Assembly: GCA_964454335.1 (NCBI GenBank)
Contig: CAYVVT010000001.1
Span: 562,281-626,280, forward strand
From: CAYVVT01 sp964454335
GTDB lineage: Bacteria; Fidelibacterota; UBA8477; JABMPR01
DNA length: 64,000 nucleotides
Direction of reading: 5' to 3'
Numbering within the stretch: the stretch's first letter is position 1; each line of letters begins with the position of its first letter. Shown here in pieces: positions 52,139 to 61,127 of the stretch. The notes under the pieces are model-generated. The model was not told where the DNA came from and ran no database searches. It worked only from the letters and a program-made list of their open reading frames with translations. The position numbers and the translations under genes were made by a program.

Positions 52139-52688
52139 CATTACTGAATGCTTAGTTGTGAGATCAGAGGGGTTTCTTCACAGGTTCGGAACGGAGTTCC
52201 GCTAGTGGCGGGACGAAGTAAGGAGAGAGCGAAGCCAGACCCAATCCTGCTTGCCAGACCGTAGCTCTATCAGAGCGAAGGCTGATCAGGAGTGCTATTG
52301 AGAATGCCCTCACACGAGGGCATTCTCTCCTGCTTTGATCTCAGGGACAAATCTTCTGAGATTCACTTTCTCCTGACCAAGGCATAAACATCATTCATAA
52401 GAATATTACTGATGACGGGGAGTTTGCTTACTGGATCAATGAGCTTTGACAGTTGCTTCGTTATGGAATGGGAAAACAGATAATAATTCCCACCCCTTAG
52501 TAATCCCACCGGGTATAACATCTCACAGCTCATTCCGCATGCTTGATATAGCTTAGTCTGCCCTGAAGATATTCTGCGTATCCTCCAATTGCCTCAAGCA
52601 CGATCGTCAGCTTCCCTTAATGAAGTTGAACCGGTATTTATCATGCGGTAACCTTTCCGGACGATGGGAGTTCTTCTCTCGAAAGGTC
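52139..52688. other. Non-coding region after tRNA-Arg, with a perfect hairpin
   Basis: 550 bases without a gene I can support. At 52300-52327 GAGAATGCCCTC and GAGGGCATTCTC enclose ACAC with no mismatch. CACAGGTTCG near 52179 repeats 10 bases of the tRNA T-arm, a possible tRNA remnant. The rest (52328-52688) looks unstructured. Confidence 0.45.
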
Positions 52689-54815
52689 TTAATCTCTACC
52701 ATTTTCCAATTCCATCATCAGATCCCCGGCTTTCTGGATTTCACCCATATCCCTGTACACTTGAATAAGTACCCGATAAGTATCCTCCTGTTCAGGGTCC
52801 AGATCGATGGACCTATGCAGAAAGTGAATGGCGTCCTCAATCAAGCCGGCCCGTGAATAACAATAACCGAGGGCGTAATTGAATCTTGCTGAATTCGGTC
52901 TATATCCCACAAGCGTGTGGTATCTCTTTATGGCCTCCTCGAAGTTGTCGAGATATATAAAGCAATCACCGAGCAATTGTTTGGTAGCCACATCGTTGGG
53001 ATACATCAATTCATATGGTCCCAGGAATTCAATGGCCCGGGAAAATTCTCCTCTTTGATAATGCGCCAGACCAAGGTGGAACCAGAGTCCGACATTATTC
53101 GGATCATAGGTGTAAGCAGCCGCCAGGGAGGTCATGGCAGAATCAGGCCCCAGGCGTGTCAACTGCTGTATGGCTTCGTAATCCAGTTTATTCTCTCTTT
53201 TGATGACACATGAAATGGGGACGCCATCCACCTCGATCACTTTTATGGTTCCTGTGGGAGGATAATGGTTCTGCAGAAAGAGCGGTGGAACCATCACCGT
53301 AGACATGATGGCGTAATCCCAATCGGTGGCAGCCATTCCTTTGAAGCCACCTCCAATAACAGTGATGTCCGTCCTGTGGCGCGCCAATTCCTTCACCGGC
53401 TTGAGATTGTTCGTGTACACCACCTGCTTGTCCTGGATCTCAACATTTTGTTCGAGCCATTCCCAGGCCTGACGACTCGCCAGTTGATAATAGTCATCTT
53501 CATACCTGAGATAGGCGCCCTTCAAGCCACCGACAACCTCATTGTAATAAGTGACCTGGTAAGGATTGTTCTTCATGATCCAGTAAGCCGGGTGCAGCAG
53601 CAGGCCAACGATCACGATCGTTGCGATGGTCTTTCTGTAATGAATGATCTCGTTCAGGGTCATGGCGGCGAGTGATATCATTGCAGGATATATGAACAGA
53701 TGATGACGCCAGCCGTTATACAGAGTTACGTCATTCGACATGGTGTACAGTAATGGAAATGCAATTGTGAACGCGATGATCAGCAGGTGACTTTTTCTCA
53801 TCGTGGTCCGCAAGAGCAAGGGCGAAAGAAGCAATCCGATCAGCACGATGATGGGAACAGTGATCAGGATGTATTTAATGGTATAGAACCAGGGTACGCT
53901 GTAGGAATTGATCAGCGAACCTCCGAAAATGATGGGCATCCTCAAAGGTACTTTGTTGATGAAGTCTATCGTTTCCAACAGATTGGATACGGGGCCCGAT
54001 AGACCAAAGGGCCAGAAAATGATACCTGCCAGATAACCAAAGATCGATATCAGGGCCACATGGTAGAAGGGTTTCAGTCTGTGGAGATCTATCTGCCAGA
54101 CCGGGCGTTGGTTCATCCAGTTGTCAGCTGCAGTTTTAGCGGAGAGGAATAACACCATATAGGGGATGAACAGTAATCCCCCGATCCTGCTATTGATCGC
54201 CAGCCCCATTGACAGGATCAGTCCAATACTTGATCTCAATCTGAAATGTGGGTATTCATCAAACAGCCGGATCATGTAATAGGTGGCAATGACGCTGGCG
54301 GCTGCAAAAGGGACGTCCTTGGTGTTGAATATCGCGTGGCCAAAAAATCGAGGGGACAGGAACATCAGCCACATGGCCAGAAGCGCTGCACGTTCGCTCC
54401 CGCTTACACGTCTGGTGAGGAGTCCGGTGAAGAATATGGCCAGGATTGCCAGGCAGGCATTCAGGATGTGCCTGACCATGAATTCATCCTGAGGTTTGAT
54501 GATCTTATTGATCCAGGCTGCAGACAGGTCAAAGGCTGCGCCGTAGAATTTCACTAAGGAGATGAGTTCACCCTGAACATTCACATTCAGATAGCTTGTG
54601 TCCTTTCCCAGGGTTGAATAGAACTTCAGGACCGCCTCGCCAGATTCACTCACATCGATCTCATCCCCGGTAAAACCAGCATCAAGACTTGATATGATAA
54701 GAATGACCAGCATGATCAGGAGACTGGCAATATTCAGTGTCCTGTACTGTGTGGGACGCCACATGAGTATGCGCTCACGAAGATGCAAAGTACTGTTTCG
54801 CAGGAATAAGGTCAC
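52689..54815 (-). CDS. GT39/ArnT-like glycosyltransferase with C-terminal TPR domain
   Basis: 708 residues, GTG start at 54815 (an ATG 51 bases downstream is possible). First span at about 30-45, then the periplasmic loop with GDEIDVSESGEAVLKFY, which carries the acidic motif of PMT/ArnT-type enzymes. About 11 more spans follow to about 405. Then a soluble region and, at about 560-700, three TPR units (WFHLGLAHYQRGEFSRAIEFLG, QLLGDCFIYLDNFEEAIKRYH, YCYSRAGLIEDAIHFLHRSIDLDPEQ). It uses a polyprenyl-linked sugar to modify a periplasmic target; the TPR would bind that target. Divergent from the corrinoid operon. Confidence 0.8.
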   Translation of the reverse strand: MTLFLRNSTLHLRERILMWRPTQYRTLNIASLLIMLVILIISSLDAGFTGDEIDVSESGEAVLKFYSTLGKDTSYLNVNVQGELISLVKFYGAAFDLSAAWINKIIKPQDEFMVRHILNACLAILAIFFTGLLTRRVSGSERAALLAMWLMFLSPRFFGHAIFNTKDVPFAAASVIATYYMIRLFDEYPHFRLRSSIGLILSMGLAINSRIGGLLFIPYMVLFLSAKTAADNWMNQRPVWQIDLHRLKPFYHVALISIFGYLAGIIFWPFGLSGPVSNLLETIDFINKVPLRMPIIFGGSLINSYSVPWFYTIKYILITVPIIVLIGLLLSPLLLRTTMRKSHLLIIAFTIAFPLLYTMSNDVTLYNGWRHHLFIYPAMISLAAMTLNEIIHYRKTIATIVIVGLLLHPAYWIMKNNPYQVTYYNEVVGGLKGAYLRYEDDYYQLASRQAWEWLEQNVEIQDKQVVYTNNLKPVKELARHRTDITVIGGGFKGMAATDWDYAIMSTVMVPPLFLQNHYPPTGTIKVIEVDGVPISCVIKRENKLDYEAIQQLTRLGPDSAMTSLAAAYTYDPNNVGLWFHLGLAHYQRGEFSRAIEFLGPYELMYPNDVATKQLLGDCFIYLDNFEEAIKRYHTLVGYRPNSARFNYALGYCYSRAGLIEDAIHFLHRSIDLDPEQEDTYRVLIQVYRDMGEIQKAGDLMMELENGRD

Positions 54816-54847
54816 GTAGCCCCTGAGTGAGTTCTTTAACTAAAGAT

Positions 54848-54889
54848 CAGGATCAATGACTACATATACAATGCGCATGGTTGATCCTG
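54848..54889. promoter_or_regulatory. Inverted repeat in the divergent glycosyltransferase/corrinoid-operon spacer
   Basis: CAGGATCAA and TTGATCCTG, 9-bp arms 24 bases apart, lie 33 bases from the glycosyltransferase start. Possibly an operator for that gene. A separate hairpin (ACCAC, GTCC paired with GGAC, GTGGT) is at 54931-54957. I see no cobalamin-riboswitch box in this spacer. Confidence 0.35.
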
Positions 54890-55106
54890 TGGGAATAAAA
54901 ACACCTGGAGCATGCAATCAAAATCGACTTACCACCGTCCGTTGATGGACGTGTGGTCATGGCATACTGCGACGAACTGTGCAGTCTGCAGATTGCATCA
55001 CAGCTTGATACCGGGCTCACACTCATTACCTTTTCATTGAATTTCCTGAAATAGCCCGATCAAACCCGAGTAGCATTTGCTCAACAAGTCTGTAGAAGGG
55101 AACACG

Positions 55107-56564
55107 ATGCGACCTGGAGTCAAATTCCTCAGTGACACGCTCATCGAACAGATCATCGATGAGGCTATCCAGATCCTCTGCAAGCTGGGTGTGGAGATCC
55201 ACAACAAGCCGGTACTTGAAATGCTGGCTGATCACGGCGCTGTCGTGGATATGCAGAAGTGGCATGTGGTCTTCAAGCAGGAGATCATCGAAAAGGCCCT
55301 GGGGACGTCCCCGGGAGGATTCAAGCTCTATGATACGGCAGGTACTCAGACCCACGATCTATCCGGTGACAATATCCATTTCACACCGGGATCGGCAGCC
55401 ATCAATGTTCTGGACTATCACACAAAGAAGATCCGTAAACCCATCACCGCTGATTACATACAGTACGCCAAGATCGTGGATCAGCTTGAGCATATCGCTT
55501 CCCAGAGTACCGCCTTCATTCCTTCCGACGTCGCTGATAACGTCTCCGACTCCTATCGATTATTCCTGAGCCTGCTCTACGGCCGGAAACCGGTGGTGAC
55601 GGGTACATTCACAATTGAGTCATTCGAAGTGATGAAAGACCTGCAGCTGGCCGTTCGCGGCAGCGTGGAAGACCTGAAGGCCAAACCGCTCACCGTTTTC
55701 TCCTGCTGTCCCACCTCGCCGCTGAAGTGGAGTGACGTCACTTCTCAGAATGTGATGGACTGCGCCGCATACGGGATCCCGGTGGAATTCATTTCCATGC
55801 CGCTAGCAGGTTTCATGGCCCCGGTGACCCTCACCGGTTCATTGATCCAGCATACAGCCGAAACGCTGAGCGGCGTGGTCATCAGCCAGCTGTCCGTACC
55901 GGGCGCTCCCATGCTGTACGGGGGGTCCCCGGCAGCCTTCGATGTGCGCTATGAGACCACGCCCATGGGTGCCATCGAGACCATGATGATCGATTGTGCC
56001 TATGCCGAGATCGGCAGATCCCTGGGCTTGCCCACCCAGGCCTATATCTCTCTGAGTGATGCCAAGCTGCTGGATGCACAGGCAGGCCTCGAAGGCGGGA
56101 TCGGCGCCACACTGGCGGCCCTGGCGGGGATCAACAATATCTCGGGTCCCGGAATGCTGGATTTTGAGAATTGCCAGAGCCTGGAAAAACTGATCCTGGA
56201 CAACGAGATCTGCGGTATGACCCTGCGCATGGTACGTGGGATCGAACCACGGGAGGACTTCCCGGCACTTCCGCTGTTCCAGCAGCTTCTGGATGAGAAA
56301 CACCTGCTCATCTCGGATCATACCCGGAAACACCTGCGAGCCGAACACTACTTCCCGGGACCGGTCATCGACCGGGCCAACAGTTCCCGCTGGGAACAGG
56401 AGGGCAGCAGGACCCTGGAGGAACGGGCCCATGATGAAGTGAATAAACTGCTGGAATCCTACGAAGCTCCTGAATTGTCCGAGGGGATCAAGTCAGAACT
56501 GGTGGATCTGATGGAAGGAGAGGCGAGACGTTACGGGCAGGATTCATTGCCGGTAAGAGACTGA
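55107..56564 (+). CDS. MttB-family methyltransferase (non-pyrrolysine trimethylamine/glycine-betaine methyltransferase homologue)
   Basis: 485 residues from the ATG at 55107, with AGAAGGG ahead; the frame is open 30 bases further. TIM-barrel MttB family: FTPGSAAINVLDYHTKKIRKP, PVVTGTFTIESFEVMKDL, CPTSPLKWS, ISMPLAGFMAPVTL, and SDAKLLDAQAGLEGGIGATLAALAGINNI. The frame runs without an internal TAG, so no pyrrolysine is used; such members (like MtgB) demethylate glycine betaine or other quaternary amines. The next gene encodes the corrinoid partner. Substrate unknown. Confidence 0.9.
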   Translation: MRPGVKFLSDTLIEQIIDEAIQILCKLGVEIHNKPVLEMLADHGAVVDMQKWHVVFKQEIIEKALGTSPGGFKLYDTAGTQTHDLSGDNIHFTPGSAAINVLDYHTKKIRKPITADYIQYAKIVDQLEHIASQSTAFIPSDVADNVSDSYRLFLSLLYGRKPVVTGTFTIESFEVMKDLQLAVRGSVEDLKAKPLTVFSCCPTSPLKWSDVTSQNVMDCAAYGIPVEFISMPLAGFMAPVTLTGSLIQHTAETLSGVVISQLSVPGAPMLYGGSPAAFDVRYETTPMGAIETMMIDCAYAEIGRSLGLPTQAYISLSDAKLLDAQAGLEGGIGATLAALAGINNISGPGMLDFENCQSLEKLILDNEICGMTLRMVRGIEPREDFPALPLFQQLLDEKHLLISDHTRKHLRAEHYFPGPVIDRANSSRWEQEGSRTLEERAHDEVNKLLESYEAPELSEGIKSELVDLMEGEARRYGQDSLPVRD

Positions 56565-56597
56565 ACCTGGAACACAATCACGAATTGAGGATGTTGA

Positions 56598-57230
56598 ATG
56601 GAACTCTTGAAGCAAATTTCTGAGACCCTGCAGAAGGGAGATCATGAACAGGTTGTTGAACTGACCCGCCAGGCACTTGCTGAGAATCTGAAACCCAAGG
56701 ATATTCTCGACAAGGGATTCATTGCAGGCATGGACGTGGTGGGGGAACAGTTCGGCTGGCATGAGATCTTTCTGCCGGACGTGTTGATGGCCGCCAAGGC
56801 CATGCATTTTGGTATGGAGCTTTTGAAGCCGTTGCTGGAGTCGGAAGAGAGCGCAGGGCTGGGACGTGTCGTTATTGGTACGGTCCAGGGAGATCTCCAT
56901 GATATCGGCAAGAACCTGGTGGGCATCATGCTGCGTGGAGCCGGATTTGAGGTCATTGACCTGGGCAACGATGTTTCACCGGAAGACTTCGTTGAAACTG
57001 CCATCACCGAGAAAGCGGATGTCATCGGGATGTCAGCCCTGCTCACCACCACCATGTCCGCGATGAAGAAAGTGACGGCATTGCTGAAAGAGAAGATGCC
57101 CGACGGCTCCATCAAGACCATTGTGGGCGGTGCGCCACTGTCTGCCCGCATCGCGGAGGAATTCGGTGCCGACGAATATGCCTACGATGCAGCCAATGCG
57201 GTAAAACGTGTAAAACAATTGGTACCCTAA
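56598..57230 (+). CDS. Corrinoid (B12-binding) methyltransferase partner protein
   Basis: 210 residues. Helical cap at about 1-85 (LTRQALAENLKPKDILDKGFIAGMDVVGEQF), then the B12-binding Rossmann domain with GDLH101DIGKNLV, the DxHxxG motif whose His is the lower cobalt ligand, then MSALLTTTMSAMK and VGGAP. It carries the methyl group between the MttB homologue and an acceptor enzyme. It lies 33 bases after the MttB-family gene and 18 before the homocysteine methyltransferase gene. Confidence 0.95.
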   Translation: MELLKQISETLQKGDHEQVVELTRQALAENLKPKDILDKGFIAGMDVVGEQFGWHEIFLPDVLMAAKAMHFGMELLKPLLESEESAGLGRVVIGTVQGDLHDIGKNLVGIMLRGAGFEVIDLGNDVSPEDFVETAITEKADVIGMSALLTTTMSAMKKVTALLKEKMPDGSIKTIVGGAPLSARIAEEFGADEYAYDAANAVKRVKQLVP

Positions 57231-57248
57231 CCGGAACTGAGGTCATAC

Positions 57249-58124
57249 ATGCAAAGCCTGCTTGAACACATTTCCCGGGGAAAGATCGTCGTGGCCGATG
57301 GCGCCATGGGCAGCCTGCTGTTCCAACGCGGACTGAAACCGGGGGAATGTCCAGAGGAATTGAACCTTCTACACCCGGAGATCCTCGAAGAAGTGGCGCG
57401 GCTCTATCTTGAAGCCGGTGCTGAGATCATCCAGACCAATACTTTTGGCGGGTCAGCCTTGAAGCTGGCAGACTATGGCCTTGAGGCCAAAACTGAAGAG
57501 ATCAATGCCCGGGCCGTGGAATGTGTACGCAGGGCAGTGGGCCAGCAGGCTTATGTGTCCGGCTCTGTGGGGCCCTGCGGCAAGATCCTGAAACCTTACG
57601 GGGATACCGAAGCGGAGGAGATGACCGCTTCATTCTCTCGGCAGGTGGGAGCCCTGTTGGAGGCCGGTGTGGACGACATCTGCGTCGAGACCATGACAGA
57701 CCTCCAGGAAGCGGTGCTGGCCATTCAGGCCGTCCGTGAGCGATCAAGCGACATTCCCATCATGGCCACCATGACCTTCGATCCCACGCCCAAGGGATTC
57801 TTCACCATCATGGGAGTCAGTATCGAGGAGGCTGTTGAAGGTCTCACCGATGCCGGGGCCGATGTTATCGGGTCGAATTGCGGGAATGGCCTTGAGAACA
57901 TGATCCATATTGCCCGTGAATTCAATGACCTGACCTCATTGCCCATCATCATTCAGTCGAATGCCGGGATGCCGGAGAGGATGGGTGCCGAGCTGGTCTA
58001 CGGAGAGACCCCTGATTTCTTCGCCGGGAAGATGTCGGATCTAAAAGAGGTTGGTGTGGCCGTCATCGGAGGTTGCTGTGGAACCACTCCGGATCACATT
58101 GCAGCCATCAAGGCCAGTATCTGA
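57249..58124 (+). CDS. Homocysteine S-methyltransferase (MetH N-terminal/BHMT type)
   Basis: 291 residues, TIM barrel. VVADGAMGSLLFQRGL at the start, IIQTNTFGGSALKL, SGSVGPCGK, and the zinc cysteines Cys211 in SNCGNG and Cys276-Cys277 in GGCCGTTPDHI. In full-length MetH this domain is fused to the corrinoid and folate domains; here it is separate and in one operon with a stand-alone corrinoid protein. It would take the corrinoid-bound methyl and give methionine, linking the MttB-type donor directly to methionine synthesis. Confidence 0.92.
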   Translation: MQSLLEHISRGKIVVADGAMGSLLFQRGLKPGECPEELNLLHPEILEEVARLYLEAGAEIIQTNTFGGSALKLADYGLEAKTEEINARAVECVRRAVGQQAYVSGSVGPCGKILKPYGDTEAEEMTASFSRQVGALLEAGVDDICVETMTDLQEAVLAIQAVRERSSDIPIMATMTFDPTPKGFFTIMGVSIEEAVEGLTDAGADVIGSNCGNGLENMIHIAREFNDLTSLPIIIQSNAGMPERMGAELVYGETPDFFAGKMSDLKEVGVAVIGGCCGTTPDHIAAIKASI

Positions 58125-58291
58125 TCCTGATCCTCGCAAAACCGTAGCGGAGACCCAGGAGTAATTCGCGCTACCATATTGCCCGTTTTATTCTACTTTG
58201 CCAACCAACCGTTATTCTAAATGGTTAATTCTTTTCAGGATGCATGTGCGTCCACATGCATTTTCATCAGCGGGGACTTGGAGGATGAGGG

Positions 58292-58837
58292 ATGTTCGAC
58301 AGGGACAGTTTTATCGAGGACTGTATCAATGCCGGTGGAGCGGGACCACAGGCAGTTGGCGAAGTCGTTGCCAGGGCAGTATCTGATCCATCAGGCATTG
58401 TTGCTGAACTCGGGGAACCCGATCAGGGTGGCGTTGAACCGATCTACAGCTCAGGTCAGCTCACCATCGTCAATTATATCTGGCCGCCGAATCTGAGTCT
58501 GCTGCCCCATAATCATCAGATGTATGCAATTCTCGGGATCTACTCAGGCAGGGAAGAAAATGTGCTGTGGAAGCGCTCCAACTCGACGATCGAAGCTTCG
58601 GGATCCCTGTCGCTAGGAACTGGCGAGACGGCCAACCTGGGCCGCGATGTCATTCACTCCGTTTTCAACCCCATTGCAAAGTTGACTTGTGCCATCCATG
58701 TCTACGGCGGCGATATCTTCGCACCCGATGAGCCGCGTAGCGAATGGGATCACGAAACCCTGGAAGAAAGACCCTGGAACAAGGATCTGTTGGCAGGTCT
58801 CATGCTGGAGAAGAACACTCATTCAATGTCTGGATAA
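58292..58837 (+). CDS. Cupin with a 3-His site (cysteine-dioxygenase-like)
   Basis: 181 residues. LPHNHQMYAILGIYSGREENVLW puts His73 and His75 in the first cupin motif and DVIHSVFNP gives His122 in the second, the three-His iron site of cysteine dioxygenase and mercaptopropionate dioxygenase. It lacks the Cys of the CDO crosslink. A thiol dioxygenase or related oxygenase in the cytoplasm is likely. It starts 167 bases after the methyltransferase operon and may be separately controlled. Confidence 0.75.
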   Translation: MFDRDSFIEDCINAGGAGPQAVGEVVARAVSDPSGIVAELGEPDQGGVEPIYSSGQLTIVNYIWPPNLSLLPHNHQMYAILGIYSGREENVLWKRSNSTIEASGSLSLGTGETANLGRDVIHSVFNPIAKLTCAIHVYGGDIFAPDEPRSEWDHETLEERPWNKDLLAGLMLEKNTHSMSG

Positions 58838-58859
58838 TTTGACCATATCCTTCATATTT

Positions 58860-58890
58860 AAAAAAAAGCCCTCATCGAGGGCTTTTTTTA
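58860..58890. terminator. Bidirectional intrinsic terminator
   Basis: AAAAAAAGCCCTC, ATC loop, GAGGGCTTTTTTT, between convergent genes ending at 58837 and 58915. Confidence 0.95.
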
Positions 58891-58914
58891 TATGGTTCAA
58901 CGATCAATGGATCA

Positions 58915-60246
58915 TTATCGGCTATATCGCGCCTGACGTCTCGAGCGGGATCTGTTCCGAGTCCTGTTACCCGAACGACCACTGCGTTCCGAGGAACCAT
59001 TGCCTCTTCTAGGCTGCCGGGCTACAGGCAGACTGTGATCCACGACCTCATCGCTGTGGAAAGCATGTCCATGTTCTGCCATCACAGGTTTTCCCAGAAG
59101 ACGTTCGATCTCACGGAGGCTTGACCGATCCTCAGGTGTACAGAATGAGATGGCGTCACCATCGGCACCCGCCCGTGCTGTTCGGCCGATACGATGGACG
59201 TATGTCTCAGCCTCCACTGGCAGATCGTAGTTGATCACATGGCTGATGTCATCCACATCCAGTCCGCGGGCGGCAACGTCTGTTGCCACCAGGACACGGA
59301 ACTGTCCGCTTTTGAATCCGTCAAGTGCCTGTGTTCGTGCATTCTGGCTCTTGTTCCCATGAATGGCGGTGCCGTGGATACCGGCAGCATTCAACTTCTT
59401 AGCCACACGGTTGGCGGCATATTTCATCTGGGTGAATACGATAGCTTTATTGATGCCGGGCTCTTTCAACAGGGACAGAAGCAAGGCGTCCTTGTTCCTG
59501 CGGCCGACGAACATGACCTTCTGAGAAATGCGTTCAACCGCTGGCTGGTCCGGCTCGATGCTTACCGAAACCGGATCATGGACCATGCTGTAGGCCAGTT
59601 CTTCGATCTTCCGGGGCATGGTGGCAGAGAAGAAGAGGGTTTGACGTCTATCCGGGACCTGCTTCATGATCCGTCTGATATCGGGTTGGAAACCCATATC
59701 GAGCATCCGGTCCACTTCGTCAAGAATGAAGACTTCGAGCTGACCGAGCTCTACGTGGCCCTGCTGCATGAGATCCAGCAGTCGTCCCGGGGTGGCCACC
59801 AGGATGTGTGTCCCACGGTTGAGCGCCTTGACCTGGTGGAACTGGTTTACCCCGCCAAATATGACAGTGTGCCGTAAGTGCAGGAAACGTCCGTATGTCT
59901 TGATGCTGTCACCGATCTGAGCAGCCAGTTCACGGGTGGGCGCCAGGATCAAAGCCTGGGGCGATCCGCGCCGGGCTTTCTGGGGCCGGGCGGATAATCG
60001 CTGCAATACCGGTAGAATGAAAGCTGCAGTCTTACCAGTGCCGGTCTGGGCTGTACCAATGAGGTCCCGCCCCTCCAGCAGATGGGGGATGCTTTGTGCC
60101 TGAATGGGTGTTGGCGTTTTATAACCGGAAGTCTGTACTGCGCGTTGCAGTTCGGGCTTAAGTTGCTTGAAGATCCCCTCAAGCTTCATCGGTCTTTGAT
60201 TGTGTGAGTGTGTACGCGCGCTTGTGGCGTGTGTGTTTTCGTTCAT
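58915..60246 (-). CDS. DEAD-box RNA helicase, RhlE-like
   Basis: 443 residues with AGGAAA ahead of the ATG. All helicase motifs are present: Q-motif around TPTPIQAQSIP, Walker A AQTGTGKT, motif II DEVD (in place of DEAD), SAT, ATDVAARGLDV and HRIGRTARAG. The C-terminal 50 residues are very basic and Arg/Gly-rich, for RNA contact. It unwinds structured RNA, in ribosome assembly or cold adaptation. A long leader may allow cold-type control. Confidence 0.95.
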   Translation of the reverse strand: MNENTHATSARTHSHNQRPMKLEGIFKQLKPELQRAVQTSGYKTPTPIQAQSIPHLLEGRDLIGTAQTGTGKTAAFILPVLQRLSARPQKARRGSPQALILAPTRELAAQIGDSIKTYGRFLHLRHTVIFGGVNQFHQVKALNRGTHILVATPGRLLDLMQQGHVELGQLEVFILDEVDRMLDMGFQPDIRRIMKQVPDRRQTLFFSATMPRKIEELAYSMVHDPVSVSIEPDQPAVERISQKVMFVGRRNKDALLLSLLKEPGINKAIVFTQMKYAANRVAKKLNAAGIHGTAIHGNKSQNARTQALDGFKSGQFRVLVATDVAARGLDVDDISHVINYDLPVEAETYVHRIGRTARAGADGDAISFCTPEDRSSLREIERLLGKPVMAEHGHAFHSDEVVDHSLPVARQPRRGNGSSERSGRSGNRTRNRSRSRRQARYSR

Positions 60247-60592
60247 CTTTTCCTGGTCCGGGTTTCTACAACTCTAAACCCGCCGGACGCATGGAAAAGA
60301 AAGGGCCGCATTCATCGCGGCGATGGGGAAGTCCCCTCTATAAAGGGAGCCGCCCGAAGTTCAGCACATGATCCATCTGGATGTGTGCATGTTAATAAGC
60401 GGCGCTATATACGCCCGCCAACCTCCACATGCAAGGCTATCCACAAAGAGTTTGAAATTAAAAAATTTATGCATTCCCTTGTGGCTAGGATCTGAAACCA
60501 TTAGTTTGAGGCATCGTGATACAAAGGAGTGGTACGATCTGACATCCTTGGGATGCAGATGGCATTAACGTTCACTTCAAGGAGGTGTAAGG
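60247..60592. other. Long leader of the helicase gene, no other gene seen
   Basis: 346 bases. A sigma-70-like promoter on the minus strand lies at 60406-60434. Between it and the helicase ATG are two strong hairpins: GCCGC with GCGGC around a 7-base loop (60308-60324) and GGGGA with TCCCC around AG. A leader of about 160 bases is implied. The right part (60435-60592) holds the ribosome-binding site of the next gene and little else. Confidence 0.5.
60406..60434 (-). promoter_or_regulatory. Candidate sigma-70-type promoter for the helicase gene
   Basis: On the minus strand TTGCAT, a 17-base spacer, then TATATA. Spacing is ideal; each box matches consensus only in part. Confidence 0.4.
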
Positions 60593-60796
60593 ATGATGAG
60601 GAACGTAGCGTTGGGATTGATCATTTTGGCCGCCGTCGGCTTTCTGTCTGCGATCCTTTCCGTGTTCATGGGTGGTTCCATCATGGGGATCAGCGCTGAA
60701 CAGTTTTCCCGGGTCTGTTCCAATCTGGCCCTGATTGCGATCGCTCTGGCAGTCTGGTTCAAGAACTGGAAAGTGGTTGCAGCCGACGACGATTAG
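60593..60796 (+). CDS. Small two-span membrane protein
   Basis: 67 residues. A perfect Shine-Dalgarno AAGGAGGTG precedes the ATG at 60593. Two membrane spans (IILAAVGFLSAILSVFMGG, and LALIAIALAVWFKNWKVV) with an acidic C-terminus (AADDD). No family recognised. Monocistronic with its own terminator. The strong ribosome-binding site suggests abundant expression. Confidence 0.75.
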   Translation: MMRNVALGLIILAAVGFLSAILSVFMGGSIMGISAEQFSRVCSNLALIAIALAVWFKNWKVVAADDD

Positions 60797-61127
60797 TTGG
60801 CCAAGCAGGTCAGACGGGGCTCCCCTTCCATTCTGATCGTGGTTTACAGTACGGGGAAAATAGCAATGCAAGAGGTGTTCCGTGCTGGGCACCTCTTTTT
60901 TCTTTTTCACGCTACAAAGGATCGGTACCGTCCCGGTAAATGACGCCTGTGAATTATCACTGAGCGAAATCCTGATCCTATCATCGAGATACCTGCCCTC
61001 TCAGCGAATCAGCACCCAGGTCTGAAACTCAGGATCATATATTGGTTCACCTGAACCGCCGTATTACCGCCAGCGTTTTGCTTGTGGAGAAAGTTTTACC
61101 TGAACCATCAGATCAATTGGAGGGGAA
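60797..61127. other. Non-coding region with terminator
   Basis: Apart from the terminator at 60869-60901 I see no gene or RNA here; GGAGGGGAA precedes the ATG at 61128. Confidence 0.5.
60869..60901 (+). terminator. Intrinsic terminator after the small membrane protein
   Basis: AAGAGGTG and CACCTCTT arms with a 12-base loop, then a run of T. Confidence 0.85.

Noticed and set aside
51896..52141. Minus-strand open frame across tRNA-Arg (81 residues, RTRTCDLQIRNLLLYPAELPE)
   Set aside because: It is the antisense of the tRNA; the same spurious peptide arises from tRNA genes in many genomes.
54816..55106. Cobalamin riboswitch before the corrinoid operon
   Set aside because: No B12-box-like sequence or matching layout seen; only an inverted repeat and one hairpin.
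55107..56564. Pyrrolysine-dependent MttB
   Set aside because: The gene runs without an in-frame TAG, so no pyrrolysine codon is needed.
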